Shown here in pieces: positions 24,908-33,289 of a DNA stretch of 64,000 nucleotides. Made by a program: the position numbers and the translations under genes. The notes under the pieces are model-generated. The model was not told where the DNA came from and did no database searches. It saw only the letters and a program-made list of their open reading frames with translations. Source of the stretch: UBA7703 sp963667195 (lineage in GTDB: Bacteria; Bacillota; Clostridia; Christensenellales; CAG-138). Within the stretch, counting starts at the first letter, position 1; every line of letters starts with the position of its first letter. Location of the stretch: NCBI GenBank assembly GCA_963667195.1, contig OY762962.1:1178001-1242000 (forward strand), in the 5' to 3' direction.

Positions 24908-25495
24908 ATGAAACAAAGAACCTACATCGACCGCATGGTGAAGCTCGGAATGCTGACCGCGCTCTCCATCATCCTCGTCTACGCGATCCACTTTCCGATT
25001 TTTCCGGCAGCTCCCTATTTGGAATACGACATGGCGGATGTGCCGATCCTGATCGGAACGTTTCTCTATGGCCCGTGGTGGGGACTTGGGCTGACCGCGG
25101 TCGTGAGCGTGCTCCAGTGGCTGCTCGTTTCACCGCAGGGCATGTGGGTTGGTGCCGTGATGCACTTTTTCGCGACGGGCTCCTATGTGCTCGCGGCGGG
25201 GCTGATCTATTCGCGCCACCGCACCCGTAACGCAGCTCTCATCGGTATGGCGATTGGCTCTGTGCTGCAAACGCTGATGATGATCCCGATGAACCTGATC
25301 TTCACCGTGCATTTTTTCGGCTACCCGCAGGATGTCGTGATCGGGCTTCTGCCCATCACCTGCGCGTTTAACGGCATCAAGACGGTTGCGAACTCCATCA
25401 TCACGTTCCTGCTGTACAAACGCATTTCGAAAATCTTCGAACGGAACCTGATCAAACCGCGGGAAGCGCATAAAATCACCGCCGGAGAGCCGTAA
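24908..25495 (+). CDS. ribU: Riboflavin ECF transporter S component
   Basis: A 195-residue integral membrane protein that binds riboflavin and works with a shared ECF energising module (EcfAA'T) to import it. About six hydrophobic segments are seen. FPAAPYLEYDMADVPIL is the conserved RibU substrate-binding stretch. The start at 24908 follows GGGAGGAC; frames further upstream run back into the riboswitch terminator and are not used. The RFN element supports the assignment strongly. The C-terminal tail is basic. Confidence 0.93.
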   Translation: MKQRTYIDRMVKLGMLTALSIILVYAIHFPIFPAAPYLEYDMADVPILIGTFLYGPWWGLGLTAVVSVLQWLLVSPQGMWVGAVMHFFATGSYVLAAGLIYSRHRTRNAALIGMAIGSVLQTLMMIPMNLIFTVHFFGYPQDVVIGLLPITCAFNGIKTVANSIITFLLYKRISKIFERNLIKPREAHKITAGEP

Positions 25496-25541
25496 GAACC
25501 GGGTTTTCGAAAAAAGATGGTATCATTTTAATTGAAACCAC

Positions 25542-25590
25542 TTGACGCATGAATCAATGTGGTTTAGTATAATAACAGTAATTGTTACTA
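25542..25590 (+). promoter_or_regulatory. Promoter and possible self-operator of the Fur-family gene
   Basis: TTGACG (25542-25547) is 17 bases from TAGTAT (25565-25570), with a TATAAT at 25568-25573 overlapping. The adjoining AACAGTAATTGTTACT (25574-25589) holds nested palindromes (AACA/TGTT, AGTAA/TTACT), a plausible PerR/Fur site. Confidence 0.5.
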
Positions 25591-25661
25591 TATAAGAATG
25601 CTTGAGCATGAATCAACTTCTTGATAGTAACCCAAGATTTGCAGACAAAGGAGTCGGACAC

Positions 25662-26057
25662 ATGCGATACTCTCACCAGCGGGAGCGCATTTTTCGCGCG
25701 GTATCTGAGCGATGCGACCACCCGACCGCAAACATGGTCTATGAGCAGCTCAAATTGGAGATGCCCCGGCTGAGCCTTGGTACGGTTTATCGCAACCTCA
25801 ACCAACTCGCGGATGCGGGCAGGCTCAAGAAGATTCCGCTTGCGGACGGCAGCTGCCGCTTCGACAAAACGCGCGAGTCTCACTCCCACATCGTTTGCGA
25901 CGAATGTGGCGCGGTGTCAGACGTACACCTGCCGTCGTTTGAATCGTTTGAAACGGCGATTGAGACCGAAACGGGCTACGAGCTGCGTTCCTACGACGTC
26001 GTGCTGCGCGGCCTCTGCGCGGACTGCCTCATGCAGGTCAACAAGAACGCGGGCTGA
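25662..26057 (+). CDS. perR: Fur-family regulator, probably PerR
   Basis: A 131-residue metal-dependent repressor. The winged helix occupies residues 1-75 (LSLGTVYRNLNQLADAGRL is the recognition region). SHSHIVCDECGAVSDV gives the first CxxC, and RGLCADCLMQ the second; together they make the structural zinc site. The length and the rubrerythrin gene 92 bases downstream favour a peroxide sensor (PerR) over iron-responsive Fur. The start at 25662 follows AAAGGAG (25647-25653); an in-frame start 20 codons earlier would lie inside the transcript leader. Confidence 0.8.
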   Translation: MRYSHQRERIFRAVSERCDHPTANMVYEQLKLEMPRLSLGTVYRNLNQLADAGRLKKIPLADGSCRFDKTRESHSHIVCDECGAVSDVHLPSFESFETAIETETGYELRSYDVVLRGLCADCLMQVNKNAG

Positions 26058-26149
26058 GACAGACACGGTTTTCGAAACAGAATTCAGTTTATCCAACGGG
26101 CGCAAGCCCCGATCAATCAATAATCATGAATAATAGGAGGATTGCAATC

Positions 26150-26689
26150 ATGGAACTCAAAGGAAGCAAGACGGAACAGAACCTTCAGACGGCGTTTGCG
26201 GGTGAATCCCAGGCGAGAAACAAGTACACCTACTTCTCTTCCGTAGCAAAGAAGGCCGGCTTCGAGCAGATTTCCGCGATTTTTGCCGAGACGGCAGATA
26301 ACGAGAAAGAACATGCAAAGCTCTGGTTCAAGGCGCTGCATGGCGGCGAAATGCCTTCGCTGGACGAAGCGCTGAAGATGGCAGCCGAAGGCGAACACTA
26401 TGAGTGGACCGAGATGTACAAGGGCTTTGCCGAGACCGCAAAGGCGGAAGGCTTTGACAAGCTTGCCTACCAGTTTGCAGCGGTAGCCGCCATCGAGAAG
26501 ACCCATGAGGAGCGCTACAACAAGCTCGCCGCGAACATCAAGGACGCGAAAGTCTTCGAAAAAGACGGCAAGGTCGTTTGGCAGTGCCGCAACTGCGGTT
26601 ACCTCTACGAGGGCACCAAGGCGCCCGAACTCTGCCCGGTCTGCGCGCACCCGAAGGCGTTCTTCGAAGTACGCATGATCAACTATTGA
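26150..26689 (+). CDS. rbr: Rubrerythrin
   Basis: A 179-residue non-haem iron peroxidase that reduces hydrogen peroxide in anaerobes. The N-terminal ferritin-like domain has TAFAGESQARNKYTYFSS and ETADNEKEHAKLWFKAL, giving the di-iron ligands. The C-terminal rubredoxin domain has WQCRNCGYLYEG and LCPVCAHPKAFFEV, the four iron-binding cysteines. AGGAGG lies nine bases before the ATG. Placement after the Fur-family gene suggests peroxide-induced control. Confidence 0.96.
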   Translation: MELKGSKTEQNLQTAFAGESQARNKYTYFSSVAKKAGFEQISAIFAETADNEKEHAKLWFKALHGGEMPSLDEALKMAAEGEHYEWTEMYKGFAETAKAEGFDKLAYQFAAVAAIEKTHEERYNKLAANIKDAKVFEKDGKVVWQCRNCGYLYEGTKAPELCPVCAHPKAFFEVRMINY

Positions 26690-26825
26690 TCGATTTCAAA
26701 CAGGATTGACCGTGCGGAGAAGATGCGTTTTTTTCCGTCCGGTCGATAAGGCAAGCTGACGTATTGTCGCAAGCTTTCATAAAGAAGCAAACACAATAAG
26801 AAAAGCTCTTTGCTGATTGATACGA

Positions 26826-26862
26826 AGCGGCGGTTCGCAAGACGATTGTGAGCCGCCGTTTT
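26826..26862 (+). terminator. Terminator downstream of rubrerythrin
   Basis: GCGGCGGTTC pairs with GAGCCGCCG across an 11-14 base loop, followed by TTTTG. It is 140 bases past the rbr stop. Confidence 0.7.
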
Positions 26863-26899
26863 GTTTCACAAAAAACGGGCGCAAACGCGCAAAACAGGG

Positions 26900-26963
26900 T
26901 GGAAAACACGCGGACTTTCCGGTAGAATATTCGTTGTTAGCACTCTCGTGCGTTTGATGCTAA
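26900..26963 (+). promoter_or_regulatory. lon promoter P1 with CIRCE-like HrcA site
   Basis: TGGAAA (26900-26905), 17-base spacer, TAGAAT (26923-26928). Directly after it, TTAGCACTC (26937-26945), nine bases, TGATGCTAA (26955-26963). CIRCE is TTAGCACTC-N9-GAGTGCTAA, so the left arm is perfect, the spacer exact and the right arm 6 of 9. Confidence 0.6.
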
Positions 26964-27012
26964 AAGTTCACAGTGTTGTGGTCGTAGCGTTACAATATCC
27001 CGCTTTGCTTGT

Positions 27013-27041
27013 TTGCATTGCGGAAAACGACTCGCTATACT
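27013..27041 (+). promoter_or_regulatory. Putative lon promoter P2
   Basis: TTGCAT (27013-27018), 17-base spacer, TATACT (27036-27041), about 165 bases before the lon start. Confidence 0.5.
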
Positions 27042-27208
27042 GATACTACAATCGTAACAATCATCCATGAACATGGGACTCGTATACCAACATTTCCCGC
27101 GGCTTATAAGCTTGGTTTATGGAAACCATTTTACGCTGGTGCATGTTAGGAACACACAGGACAATCAAGGGGAATGAGATACTGCATCCCTGATGGAGGT
27201 GAAATAGT

Positions 27209-29584
27209 ATGAATCTGCATGGAATCGTAACACTGCCCGTCATCCCGCTGCGCGGGATTGCGGTCTTGCCAAACGAGGTGATGCATTGCGATATTGGACG
27301 GAAAAAGACGCTCTCTGCGATGGAGCAGGCGCTTTCGGATGAAGGATACGCTTTCTTCGTTTCGCAAAAGAACGCGAAGGTCGTCGACGTCACGCCGGAA
27401 GACCTCTACGAGGTGGGCACAATCTGCCGCATCCGTCAGGTATTCCGGATTCAAAACGACACGGTACACCTGCTGGTGACCGGTGTCGCCCGCGCGAAGA
27501 TCGTCCACGTAATCTCCGAAAACCCGCATTACACGGCGCAGCTGGAGGTATTCGAGGACGTCGAGCCGGATGAATTCACGGCGGAGGCATTGCGCCGCAG
27601 GCTCAGCGAAGGCTTTAGCGAGCATGCGGGCCAGCGCGACCGCCTCACGCAGGATCAAAAGGACGCGGTGCTTGCTTCTCCTACGCTCTCGGAGCTCACG
27701 GACGCAATCGCCCAGCACGTCGTCAGCAAGCTGGAAGACAAGCAAAAGCTCATCGAGCAGACGGACCTCGTCTCGAGAGCGGCAAACCTCCTCGGCATCA
27801 TCGAAAATGAGCTGATGGTCATGCAGGTGGATCGCCGCATCGCGGGCAAGATCAAGGCGGCAGTTGAGCGCAACCAGAAGGAGTTTGTCCTGCGCGAGCA
27901 GCTCAAGGCCGTTCAGGAAGAGCTTGGCGAAGGCGAGGACGACGTTCTCGACGCCTACCGCGAGCGCGCGGAGCAAAAGAAGCTTCCGCCGGAAGTGCGA
28001 AAGGCACTCAACAAGCAGCTTGACCGCTTTGCCTCGCTGCCCGGCGGCTCCCACGAGGCGCCGATGGCGCAGGCGTATATCGAGCTGATCCTCGACCTCC
28101 CTTGGATGGAGGAAACGGTGGATAACCTCGATCTTGCGCACGCAAAGACGGTTCTGGATCGCGACCACTTCGGCATGGAGAAGGTCAAGACCCGCATCAT
28201 CGAAACGCTTGCGGTGCAAAAGCTCACGAACAATCCGCAGGGGCAGATCCTCTGCCTCGTCGGCCCTCCGGGCGTCGGCAAAACATCCATCGTGCGCGGC
28301 ATCGCGGAGGCGATGGGACGCAAGTTCGTCCGCATGAGCCTCGGCGGTGTGCATGACGAGGCGGAGATTCGCGGACACCGGCGCACCTACATCGGCGCGC
28401 AGCCTGGCCGCGTGATCGAGGCCATGCGCAAGTCCGGCTCGATCAACCCCGTACTGCTGTTTGACGAAATCGACAAACTCGGCAAGGACATGCGGGGAGA
28501 CCCGTCTAGCGCGATGCTGGAGGTGCTCGACAGCGCGCAGAACTTCTCCTTTACGGATCATTTTCTCGAGCTGCCGTATGATTTGAGCAAGGCCATGATG
28601 ATCACCACCGCGAACGACGCGAGCTCGATTCCGCGCCCGCTGCTGGATCGCATGGAGCTCATCGAGGTGCCGAGCTATCTCTTCGACGAGAAGGTTGAAA
28701 TCGCGCGCTGCCACCTGCTGCCCAAGCAGATGGAAAAGCACGGACTCAAGAAGTCGAATCTTCGCGTGTCCGACGCGGCGCTTGGCATCCTGATTGCGGG
28801 ATATACCCGCGAGGCAGGCGTGCGTGAACTCGAGCGCGTGATTGCGAGCGTTTGCCGCAAGGCTGCCTGCGATCTGGCCGACGGAAAGACGCGCATCGTG
28901 CTCACTGAGAGTAGGATTACCGAGTGGCTCGGGCCGCAAAAGTTCAAAAAGAGCGAGCCGCTCAGGCCCGATACGGTCGGCGTGGTCACGGGACTTGCCT
29001 GGACGAGCGTCGGCGGCGAAACGCTGGAGGTCGAGAGCGCGGCGGTGCCCGGCAAGGGCATTCTCCAGCTCACGGGCCAACTTGGCGACGTGATGCAGGA
29101 GTCCGCAAAGGCCGCGATGACCTATGTGCGCGCGAACACCTCCCGCTTTGGCATCGACCCCGCTTTCCTGGAAACGCTGGATGTCCACATCCACGTGCCG
29201 GAAGGCGCGGTACCGAAGGACGGTCCTTCCGCGGGCGTTGCGATGGCGACGGCGCTGGTCTCCGCGCTCACCGGAATTCCGGTCAAGAGCTCGGTCGCGA
29301 TGACGGGTGAAGTCACCCTGCGCGGGCGCGTGCTGCCGATTGGCGGCCTGCGCGAAAAGCTGCTTGCCGCCGTGCGCGCGGGCGTTGTACAGGTGGTGCT
29401 GCCCAAGTCGAACCGAGAGGATCTCTACGACGTGCCGGCGGACATCAAGAACGCGCTGAAGATCGACTACGCCGAGACGGTGGACGACGTGCTGAACGTT
29501 GCCCTTACGATGCACCCGCACGGAGCGGAACCACGGCTGAATTTGCCGGGTTTGGATATGACGCATGAAGCAGTTCGCCATTAA
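27209..29584 (+). CDS. lon: ATP-dependent protease Lon
   Basis: A 791-residue AAA+ serine protease that removes misfolded and regulatory proteins. The N-terminal LON substrate-binding domain begins LPVIPLRGIAVLPNEV. Walker A GPPGVGKTS starts at residue 352. The protease domain has the catalytic S674 in KDGPSAGVAMA and the partner lysine about 43 residues later in the REKLLAAVRAG segment. TGGAGGTGAAATAGT precedes the ATG. It overlaps engB by 20 bases, the common Firmicute lon-engB pair. Confidence 0.98.
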   Translation: MNLHGIVTLPVIPLRGIAVLPNEVMHCDIGRKKTLSAMEQALSDEGYAFFVSQKNAKVVDVTPEDLYEVGTICRIRQVFRIQNDTVHLLVTGVARAKIVHVISENPHYTAQLEVFEDVEPDEFTAEALRRRLSEGFSEHAGQRDRLTQDQKDAVLASPTLSELTDAIAQHVVSKLEDKQKLIEQTDLVSRAANLLGIIENELMVMQVDRRIAGKIKAAVERNQKEFVLREQLKAVQEELGEGEDDVLDAYRERAEQKKLPPEVRKALNKQLDRFASLPGGSHEAPMAQAYIELILDLPWMEETVDNLDLAHAKTVLDRDHFGMEKVKTRIIETLAVQKLTNNPQGQILCLVGPPGVGKTSIVRGIAEAMGRKFVRMSLGGVHDEAEIRGHRRTYIGAQPGRVIEAMRKSGSINPVLLFDEIDKLGKDMRGDPSSAMLEVLDSAQNFSFTDHFLELPYDLSKAMMITTANDASSIPRPLLDRMELIEVPSYLFDEKVEIARCHLLPKQMEKHGLKKSNLRVSDAALGILIAGYTREAGVRELERVIASVCRKAACDLADGKTRIVLTESRITEWLGPQKFKKSEPLRPDTVGVVTGLAWTSVGGETLEVESAAVPGKGILQLTGQLGDVMQESAKAAMTYVRANTSRFGIDPAFLETLDVHIHVPEGAVPKDGPSAGVAMATALVSALTGIPVKSSVAMTGEVTLRGRVLPIGGLREKLLAAVRAGVVQVVLPKSNREDLYDVPADIKNALKIDYAETVDDVLNVALTMHPHGAEPRLNLPGLDMTHEAVRH

Positions 29585-30263
29585 TCAGGCCAAATTTGTC
29601 ACAAGCGTTGGGCAGGGTCAAACGTACCCTGCCCCGCTTGCGTGCGAAATCGCGGTCGTCGGCCGCAGCAACGTCGGCAAAAGCAGCCTCATCAACTGCC
29701 TGACCAACAACCAAAAGCTCGCAAAGACCTCCCAAACGCCGGGCAAGACGCGGCTCGTCAACTATTTTTTGATGAACAACGCGTTTTACCTCGTCGATCT
29801 GCCGGGCTATGGCTTTGCCAAGCGCAGCAAGGACGAGCAGACCGAGTGGGGCGATCTCATCGGCGGCTATATGGCAAGCGGCAGGCCCAAGCACCTGTTC
29901 CTGCTGGTCGATATCCGCCACGAACCCTCGCCGGAGGATCGGGAGATGTTTCAGTGGACGCTCCACGCGGGCGTGCCGTTTACGATTGTTGCGACAAAGG
30001 CGGATAAGATCAGCAAATCTCAGCGCATGATCGCGGCAAACAAGGCGGCAAAGCTATTGGGTGCTCCCGCGTTTGCAATTCCGTTTTCCGCGGAGGAGAA
30101 GATCGGCAAAGACGCTCTGATCGAGCGCATCGGCCAGATTTTTGAGGATGCGGCTGGTCAGGCGCAGCGCGCAGCCGAGCAGGAACTGCTCTTTGCCGCG
30201 GCAGAAATCGCCTTTGCCGAAGCGGAGATGAATGAATCCGGCGAATCGGACGAGGAATCGTAA
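29565..30263 (+). CDS. engB: Ribosome biogenesis GTPase EngB/YsxC
   Basis: A 232-residue GTPase for assembly of the large ribosomal subunit. G1 is GRSNVGKSSLIN, G3 DLPGYGFAKRSKDEQTEWG, and G4 TKADK. It starts inside the last codons of lon. The typical family length is about 195-200; here an alanine- and glutamate-rich tail (about residues 195-232) extends it, perhaps helical and without an assigned role. A hairpin terminator follows. Confidence 0.96.
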   Translation: MKQFAINQAKFVTSVGQGQTYPAPLACEIAVVGRSNVGKSSLINCLTNNQKLAKTSQTPGKTRLVNYFLMNNAFYLVDLPGYGFAKRSKDEQTEWGDLIGGYMASGRPKHLFLLVDIRHEPSPEDREMFQWTLHAGVPFTIVATKADKISKSQRMIAANKAAKLLGAPAFAIPFSAEEKIGKDALIERIGQIFEDAAGQAQRAAEQELLFAAAEIAFAEAEMNESGESDEES

Positions 30264-30289
30264 AATTATACGGGAAAAGCTCTAAAAAA

Positions 30290-30311
30290 CGCCCGATGAT
30301 CGGGCGATTTT
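30290..30311 (+). terminator. engB terminator
   Basis: CGCCCGA (30290-30296) and TCGGGCG (30300-30306) form a 7-bp stem with a 3-base loop, then ATTTT. Confidence 0.75.
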
Positions 30312-30330
30312 ACGGAATACGAACTTTTCC

Positions 30331-30377
30331 TTGACATGCATAAAAATCTTTAGCATAATACCAAACGTAACGTTTGG
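30331..30377 (+). promoter_or_regulatory. Promoter with palindromic operator before the zinc-ribbon gene
   Basis: TTGACA (30331-30336), 17-base spacer, CATAAT (30354-30359). CCAAACGT-A-ACGTTTGG (30361-30377) is a perfect 8-base-arm palindrome lying at the transcription start, so a repressor could block it. Confidence 0.65.
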
Positions 30378-30400
30378 AATCAAAGGCAGGGCGAATAGCT

Positions 30401-30724
30401 ATGGCATTGCATAAGTGCCCGAAGTGTGAATTGAACTACATTCGCGAAGGAGAAGACTTTTGCGAAGTTTGCAAGCGCGAGATGAAGCGCGCGCAGGCAC
30501 GCATCCGCCATGCGGATGAAGAGAGCGATGACGACGAGGTCATCATGTGCTCCGAGTGTGGAGAAGAGCCGGCCGTGCGCGGCGGTGAACTCTGCCTCTC
30601 CTGCCTGAAAGAAAAGAAGCGTCAGGTGGAGCTGGAGAACGCCTCTCCTCTGCCCACGGACGATGAGTTTGACGACGAGGACCTGCTCGAAGACGACGAG
30701 GACCTCGACGAGGAAGAAGAGTAA
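30401..30724 (+). CDS. Small double-zinc-ribbon protein with acidic tail
   Basis: A 107-residue soluble protein. It has two four-cysteine units: CPKC...CEVC at the N-terminus and CSEC...CLSC in the middle, each a likely zinc knuckle. The last 35 residues are mostly aspartate and glutamate. The ATG at 30401 is preferred because it begins right at the first zinc motif (MALHKCPKC); no strong Shine-Dalgarno is seen. Function is unknown. It lies 43 bases before the phosphoesterase gene and probably shares its transcript. Confidence 0.75.
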   Translation: MALHKCPKCELNYIREGEDFCEVCKREMKRAQARIRHADEESDDDEVIMCSECGEEPAVRGGELCLSCLKEKKRQVELENASPLPTDDEFDDEDLLEDDEDLDEEEE

Positions 30725-30767
30725 GAGAGCATATTTCGCCGCGTGTGCGGTTGAGAGGAGCGTTTGG

Positions 30768-31454
30768 ATGCAGATTTACGCCATTGCGGACTTGCATCTC
30801 TCGCTCACTTCGGAAAAACCCATGGACGTGTTTGGCGAGGCCTGGCGCGGACATGCGGAAAAATTGGAGCGGAACTGGCGCGAGCGCGTGCAAGACGACG
30901 ATCTCGTGCTGATTCCCGGCGATATCAGTTGGGCAATGCAGCTTAGCGCCGCACTGCCCGATCTTTCGTTTATCGGCAATCTTCCGGGAAAAAAGATTCT
31001 GCTCAAGGGCAATCACGACTATTGGTGGAGCGCCATCGGAAGAGTCCGCTCGCTGTTGCCCGCGGGCATGCGCGCCATACAAAACGACGCGATTGTGGAA
31101 GACGGCATCGGCATCTGCGGCACGCGCGGCTGGCTCTGCCCCGGCAGCAACAACTTTTCCGCCGAGGATCAAAAGATCTATCTGCGGGAGCTCGACCGCC
31201 TGTCCCTCTCGCTGCGCGCACTGCCGGAGTGCACGAAAAAGATCGCCATGCTGCACTTTCCGCCGTTTTTGGATCGGGATCGCGGCAGCGGATTTACCGA
31301 GCGGCTGGAGGAAGCGGGCGTCGACATCGTGGTCTACGGGCATCTGCACGGCGACGCAAACCGCTACGCGTTTGAAGGCGAGAAAAACGGAATCGTCTAT
31401 CACTGCGTCGCGGCGGACAAGCTGGACTTTTCACCAAAACTGATCTACGGATAA
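30768..31454 (+). CDS. Calcineurin-like metallophosphoesterase
   Basis: A 228-residue metallophosphoesterase; the substrate is unknown. The metal-binding motifs run in order: IADLHLS (DxH), IPGDISWAM (GDxxW variant), LKGNHDYWW (GNHD), LHFPPF (the lone H) and VVYGHLHGD (GHxH). This matches the YmdB-distant, Ser/Thr phosphatase-like group common in Firmicutes. GAGAGGAG precedes the ATG by seven bases. It shares a bidirectional terminator with the next, convergent gene. Confidence 0.9.
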   Translation: MQIYAIADLHLSLTSEKPMDVFGEAWRGHAEKLERNWRERVQDDDLVLIPGDISWAMQLSAALPDLSFIGNLPGKKILLKGNHDYWWSAIGRVRSLLPAGMRAIQNDAIVEDGIGICGTRGWLCPGSNNFSAEDQKIYLRELDRLSLSLRALPECTKKIAMLHFPPFLDRDRGSGFTERLEEAGVDIVVYGHLHGDANRYAFEGEKNGIVYHCVAADKLDFSPKLIYG

Positions 31455-31467
31455 ATACTAAAAAATT

Positions 31468-31496
31468 AACGCTCATCTTTCGATGAGCGTTTTTTG
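31468..31496. terminator. Bidirectional terminator
   Basis: AACGCTCATC (31468-31477) and GATGAGCGTT (31482-31491) form a perfect 10-bp stem with a TTTC loop. T-run on the right and A-run on the left serve both convergent genes. Confidence 0.93.
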
Positions 31497-31506
31497 ATAG
31501 TTCAAG

Positions 31507-33120
31507 CTAATCATCATAAAGTCCGTATCCACAATATGGACACCGATCTCGTGCGGCGGAATATCGCCTGCCGCACTCCGGGCACTCGATGGAGTTCTTC
31601 TCCGTGAGGTGCTTCGGGTCGGGCACGCGCGGAAGCCGCTGTGTCGGGCGCTGAATGCGGCCGGTGCTGCGCGAGGCGACAAAGGGATATCCGCAATGCG
31701 GACAGATCTCGGTGCCGATCAGCACCTCGTTGTCGCACCTTGGGCAGAAGATCGTTTCCGGCTCGTCCTCGTCCTCAAACAGGTCTTCGACCTCCTGCTT
31801 GGGCGGCTCGGCAGGTCGCTTTGCGTCGTCCGGATGATAGCCGCAATAGGGACAGGTGGCGAGTCCGCCGGGAATCTTCTTGCCACACTTTTCGCATTTC
31901 GGCTCGTGCTTGGGTTCCGGCGGAACATAGGCGGGCGCGGCCTGCGCCTCTTCCTCCGCCTTTTGCTTTTCCGCTTCCTGCTCGGCGAGCTCAATCGGGT
32001 CGCCGGGGTAATAGCCGCAGTGCGGGCAGGTGCTCAAAAACGGCGGTTTCTTCTTCTTGCAGCGCGGGCAGATGTCTTTTGGCAGCTCCAGCCGCTCCGG
32101 TGCGGGCGCGGGCTCCGGCTCCATATTGTCCTGCTCCGGCTCGATTCCGTCCAGCGGGTCCTCCTCTTCCGGCGGCAGATCGAACGGCTCCTCGTCGAGA
32201 GGTTCCTCGTCAAAATCATGGTCAAAGTCGTCATCGTCGCCAAACAGATCCGGCGAGTCGATGTCAAATCCGCAGCGCGGGCAGATGCGCGTGCCTTCTT
32301 GTAGTTTCTTTCCGCAATCCGGGCACTTGAAGCGCCCTTTTGCGTCCAGCTTGATTCTGGGCGTTCGGGACGTTTTGTATTCGACAGGTTGTTTTGTCTC
32401 TTTTTGGAAGAGCGGCTTTGGTTCGGGCTTTGGCTCCGCTTTCGGCATGGAGGCGACCAGCTCCGGCAGCTCCGCGCGAAGGCGAATCGCCTTGAGTAGC
32501 CCCGCAACGCCAAAGAGGATGATGCCCGCGCGATACATCAGCTCCCGCACAAGCTGAAACGGCGTATAGCTCTTGCGCAACACGAGCGCCACGATTAGCG
32601 CGGCGAGCGAGGAGAGCACGGTTGACCCGATGGCGGTGAAAAACAGGATGTTGTCCTGCGGGATATCCTGGTTTCGGTCGGAGAGCTGGTAGAGCACGCT
32701 GGGTACCACAAGCGCGCCGATCAGCGTCAGAAAATCGAGCAGGTATACAAACTCGAAGAACAGGATCATCTCGACGAGGTAGCTGATTGCGCTGATGACG
32801 CCCCAGAGCGCGATGAGCGCGTTGAGCAGCAGATAGTAGTTGCCCTGCTTCATGCGGAGTTTGTGCTGCCTGTTTGAATATTGCAGATAAAACGCAAATC
32901 CGATGATGCCGATGACGATCAAAAGCCACGTGATACCGAGGAACGTGAAGTTCTCCGGCGGTGCTTGATTCAGCTTTTGCCGGGAGGCTGCATCGGTAAA
33001 GAGCTGCAGGAGCGTAAAGACACGCGCGACAGCGAATAACAGCGTACCGTAAAAAACCGCCCCGCTGTTGAGATAGCTGGCGGACTGATAGCGCTTCTTT
33101 GTTTGCGTGCGCCGTTCCAT
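31507..33120 (-). CDS. Membrane protein with five C-terminal zinc ribbons
   Basis: A 537-residue protein. Residues about 15-225 hold five or six hydrophobic segments. A lysine- and proline-rich linker follows, then five units of the type CPxC-(x8-13)-CPxCG: starting FKCPDCGKK, ICPRCKKKK, KCEKCGKKI, FCPRCDNEV and ECPECGRR. Acidic linkers separate the ribbons. The start (MERRTQTKK) is chosen because a promoter ends six bases before it. The function is unrecognised; zinc ribbons in the cytoplasm could bind partners or nucleic acid. Confidence 0.75.
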   Translation of the reverse strand: MERRTQTKKRYQSASYLNSGAVFYGTLLFAVARVFTLLQLFTDAASRQKLNQAPPENFTFLGITWLLIVIGIIGFAFYLQYSNRQHKLRMKQGNYYLLLNALIALWGVISAISYLVEMILFFEFVYLLDFLTLIGALVVPSVLYQLSDRNQDIPQDNILFFTAIGSTVLSSLAALIVALVLRKSYTPFQLVRELMYRAGIILFGVAGLLKAIRLRAELPELVASMPKAEPKPEPKPLFQKETKQPVEYKTSRTPRIKLDAKGRFKCPDCGKKLQEGTRICPRCGFDIDSPDLFGDDDDFDHDFDEEPLDEEPFDLPPEEEDPLDGIEPEQDNMEPEPAPAPERLELPKDICPRCKKKKPPFLSTCPHCGYYPGDPIELAEQEAEKQKAEEEAQAAPAYVPPEPKHEPKCEKCGKKIPGGLATCPYCGYHPDDAKRPAEPPKQEVEDLFEDEDEPETIFCPRCDNEVLIGTEICPHCGYPFVASRSTGRIQRPTQRLPRVPDPKHLTEKNSIECPECGRRYSAARDRCPYCGYGLYDD

Positions 33121-33126
33121 ACGGGT

Positions 33127-33155
33127 ATGATAGCACAGCCCGCCTTGCCATGCAA
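33127..33155 (-). promoter_or_regulatory. Promoter of the five-ribbon gene, predicted leaderless
   Basis: On the minus strand TTGCAT (33150-33155), 17-base spacer, TATCAT (33127-33132), then six bases to the ATG at 33120. No room is left for a Shine-Dalgarno. Confidence 0.6.
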
Positions 33156-33289
33156 CACGACGACGGGTATAATCAGATGAAGGGATTTTGAACAATTTAC
33201 GACAGGTTTTTCTTGGGTGAGGCAATTGATGCCGAACCGCGCGAACAGAATACTTCGACTGCTATGGTATGGAAGAAGGAGTACGACGA

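Larger units (their letters stand above)
26690..27208. other. rbr-lon intergenic region
   Basis: 519 bases holding the rbr-side terminator at 26826-26862, two candidate lon promoters and a CIRCE-like element. 26964-27208 would be a long leader from the first promoter. No gene is supported. Confidence 0.6.

Noticed and set aside
26861..27043. Possible 60-codon gene before lon
   Set aside because: It covers the promoter and CIRCE-like site and has no ribosome site.
27146..29581. Open frame of about 810 codons on the strand opposite lon
   Set aside because: It mirrors lon codon for codon; GC-rich genes with few TAA/CTA-type codons leave long antisense frames. No ribosome site, promoter or known motif.
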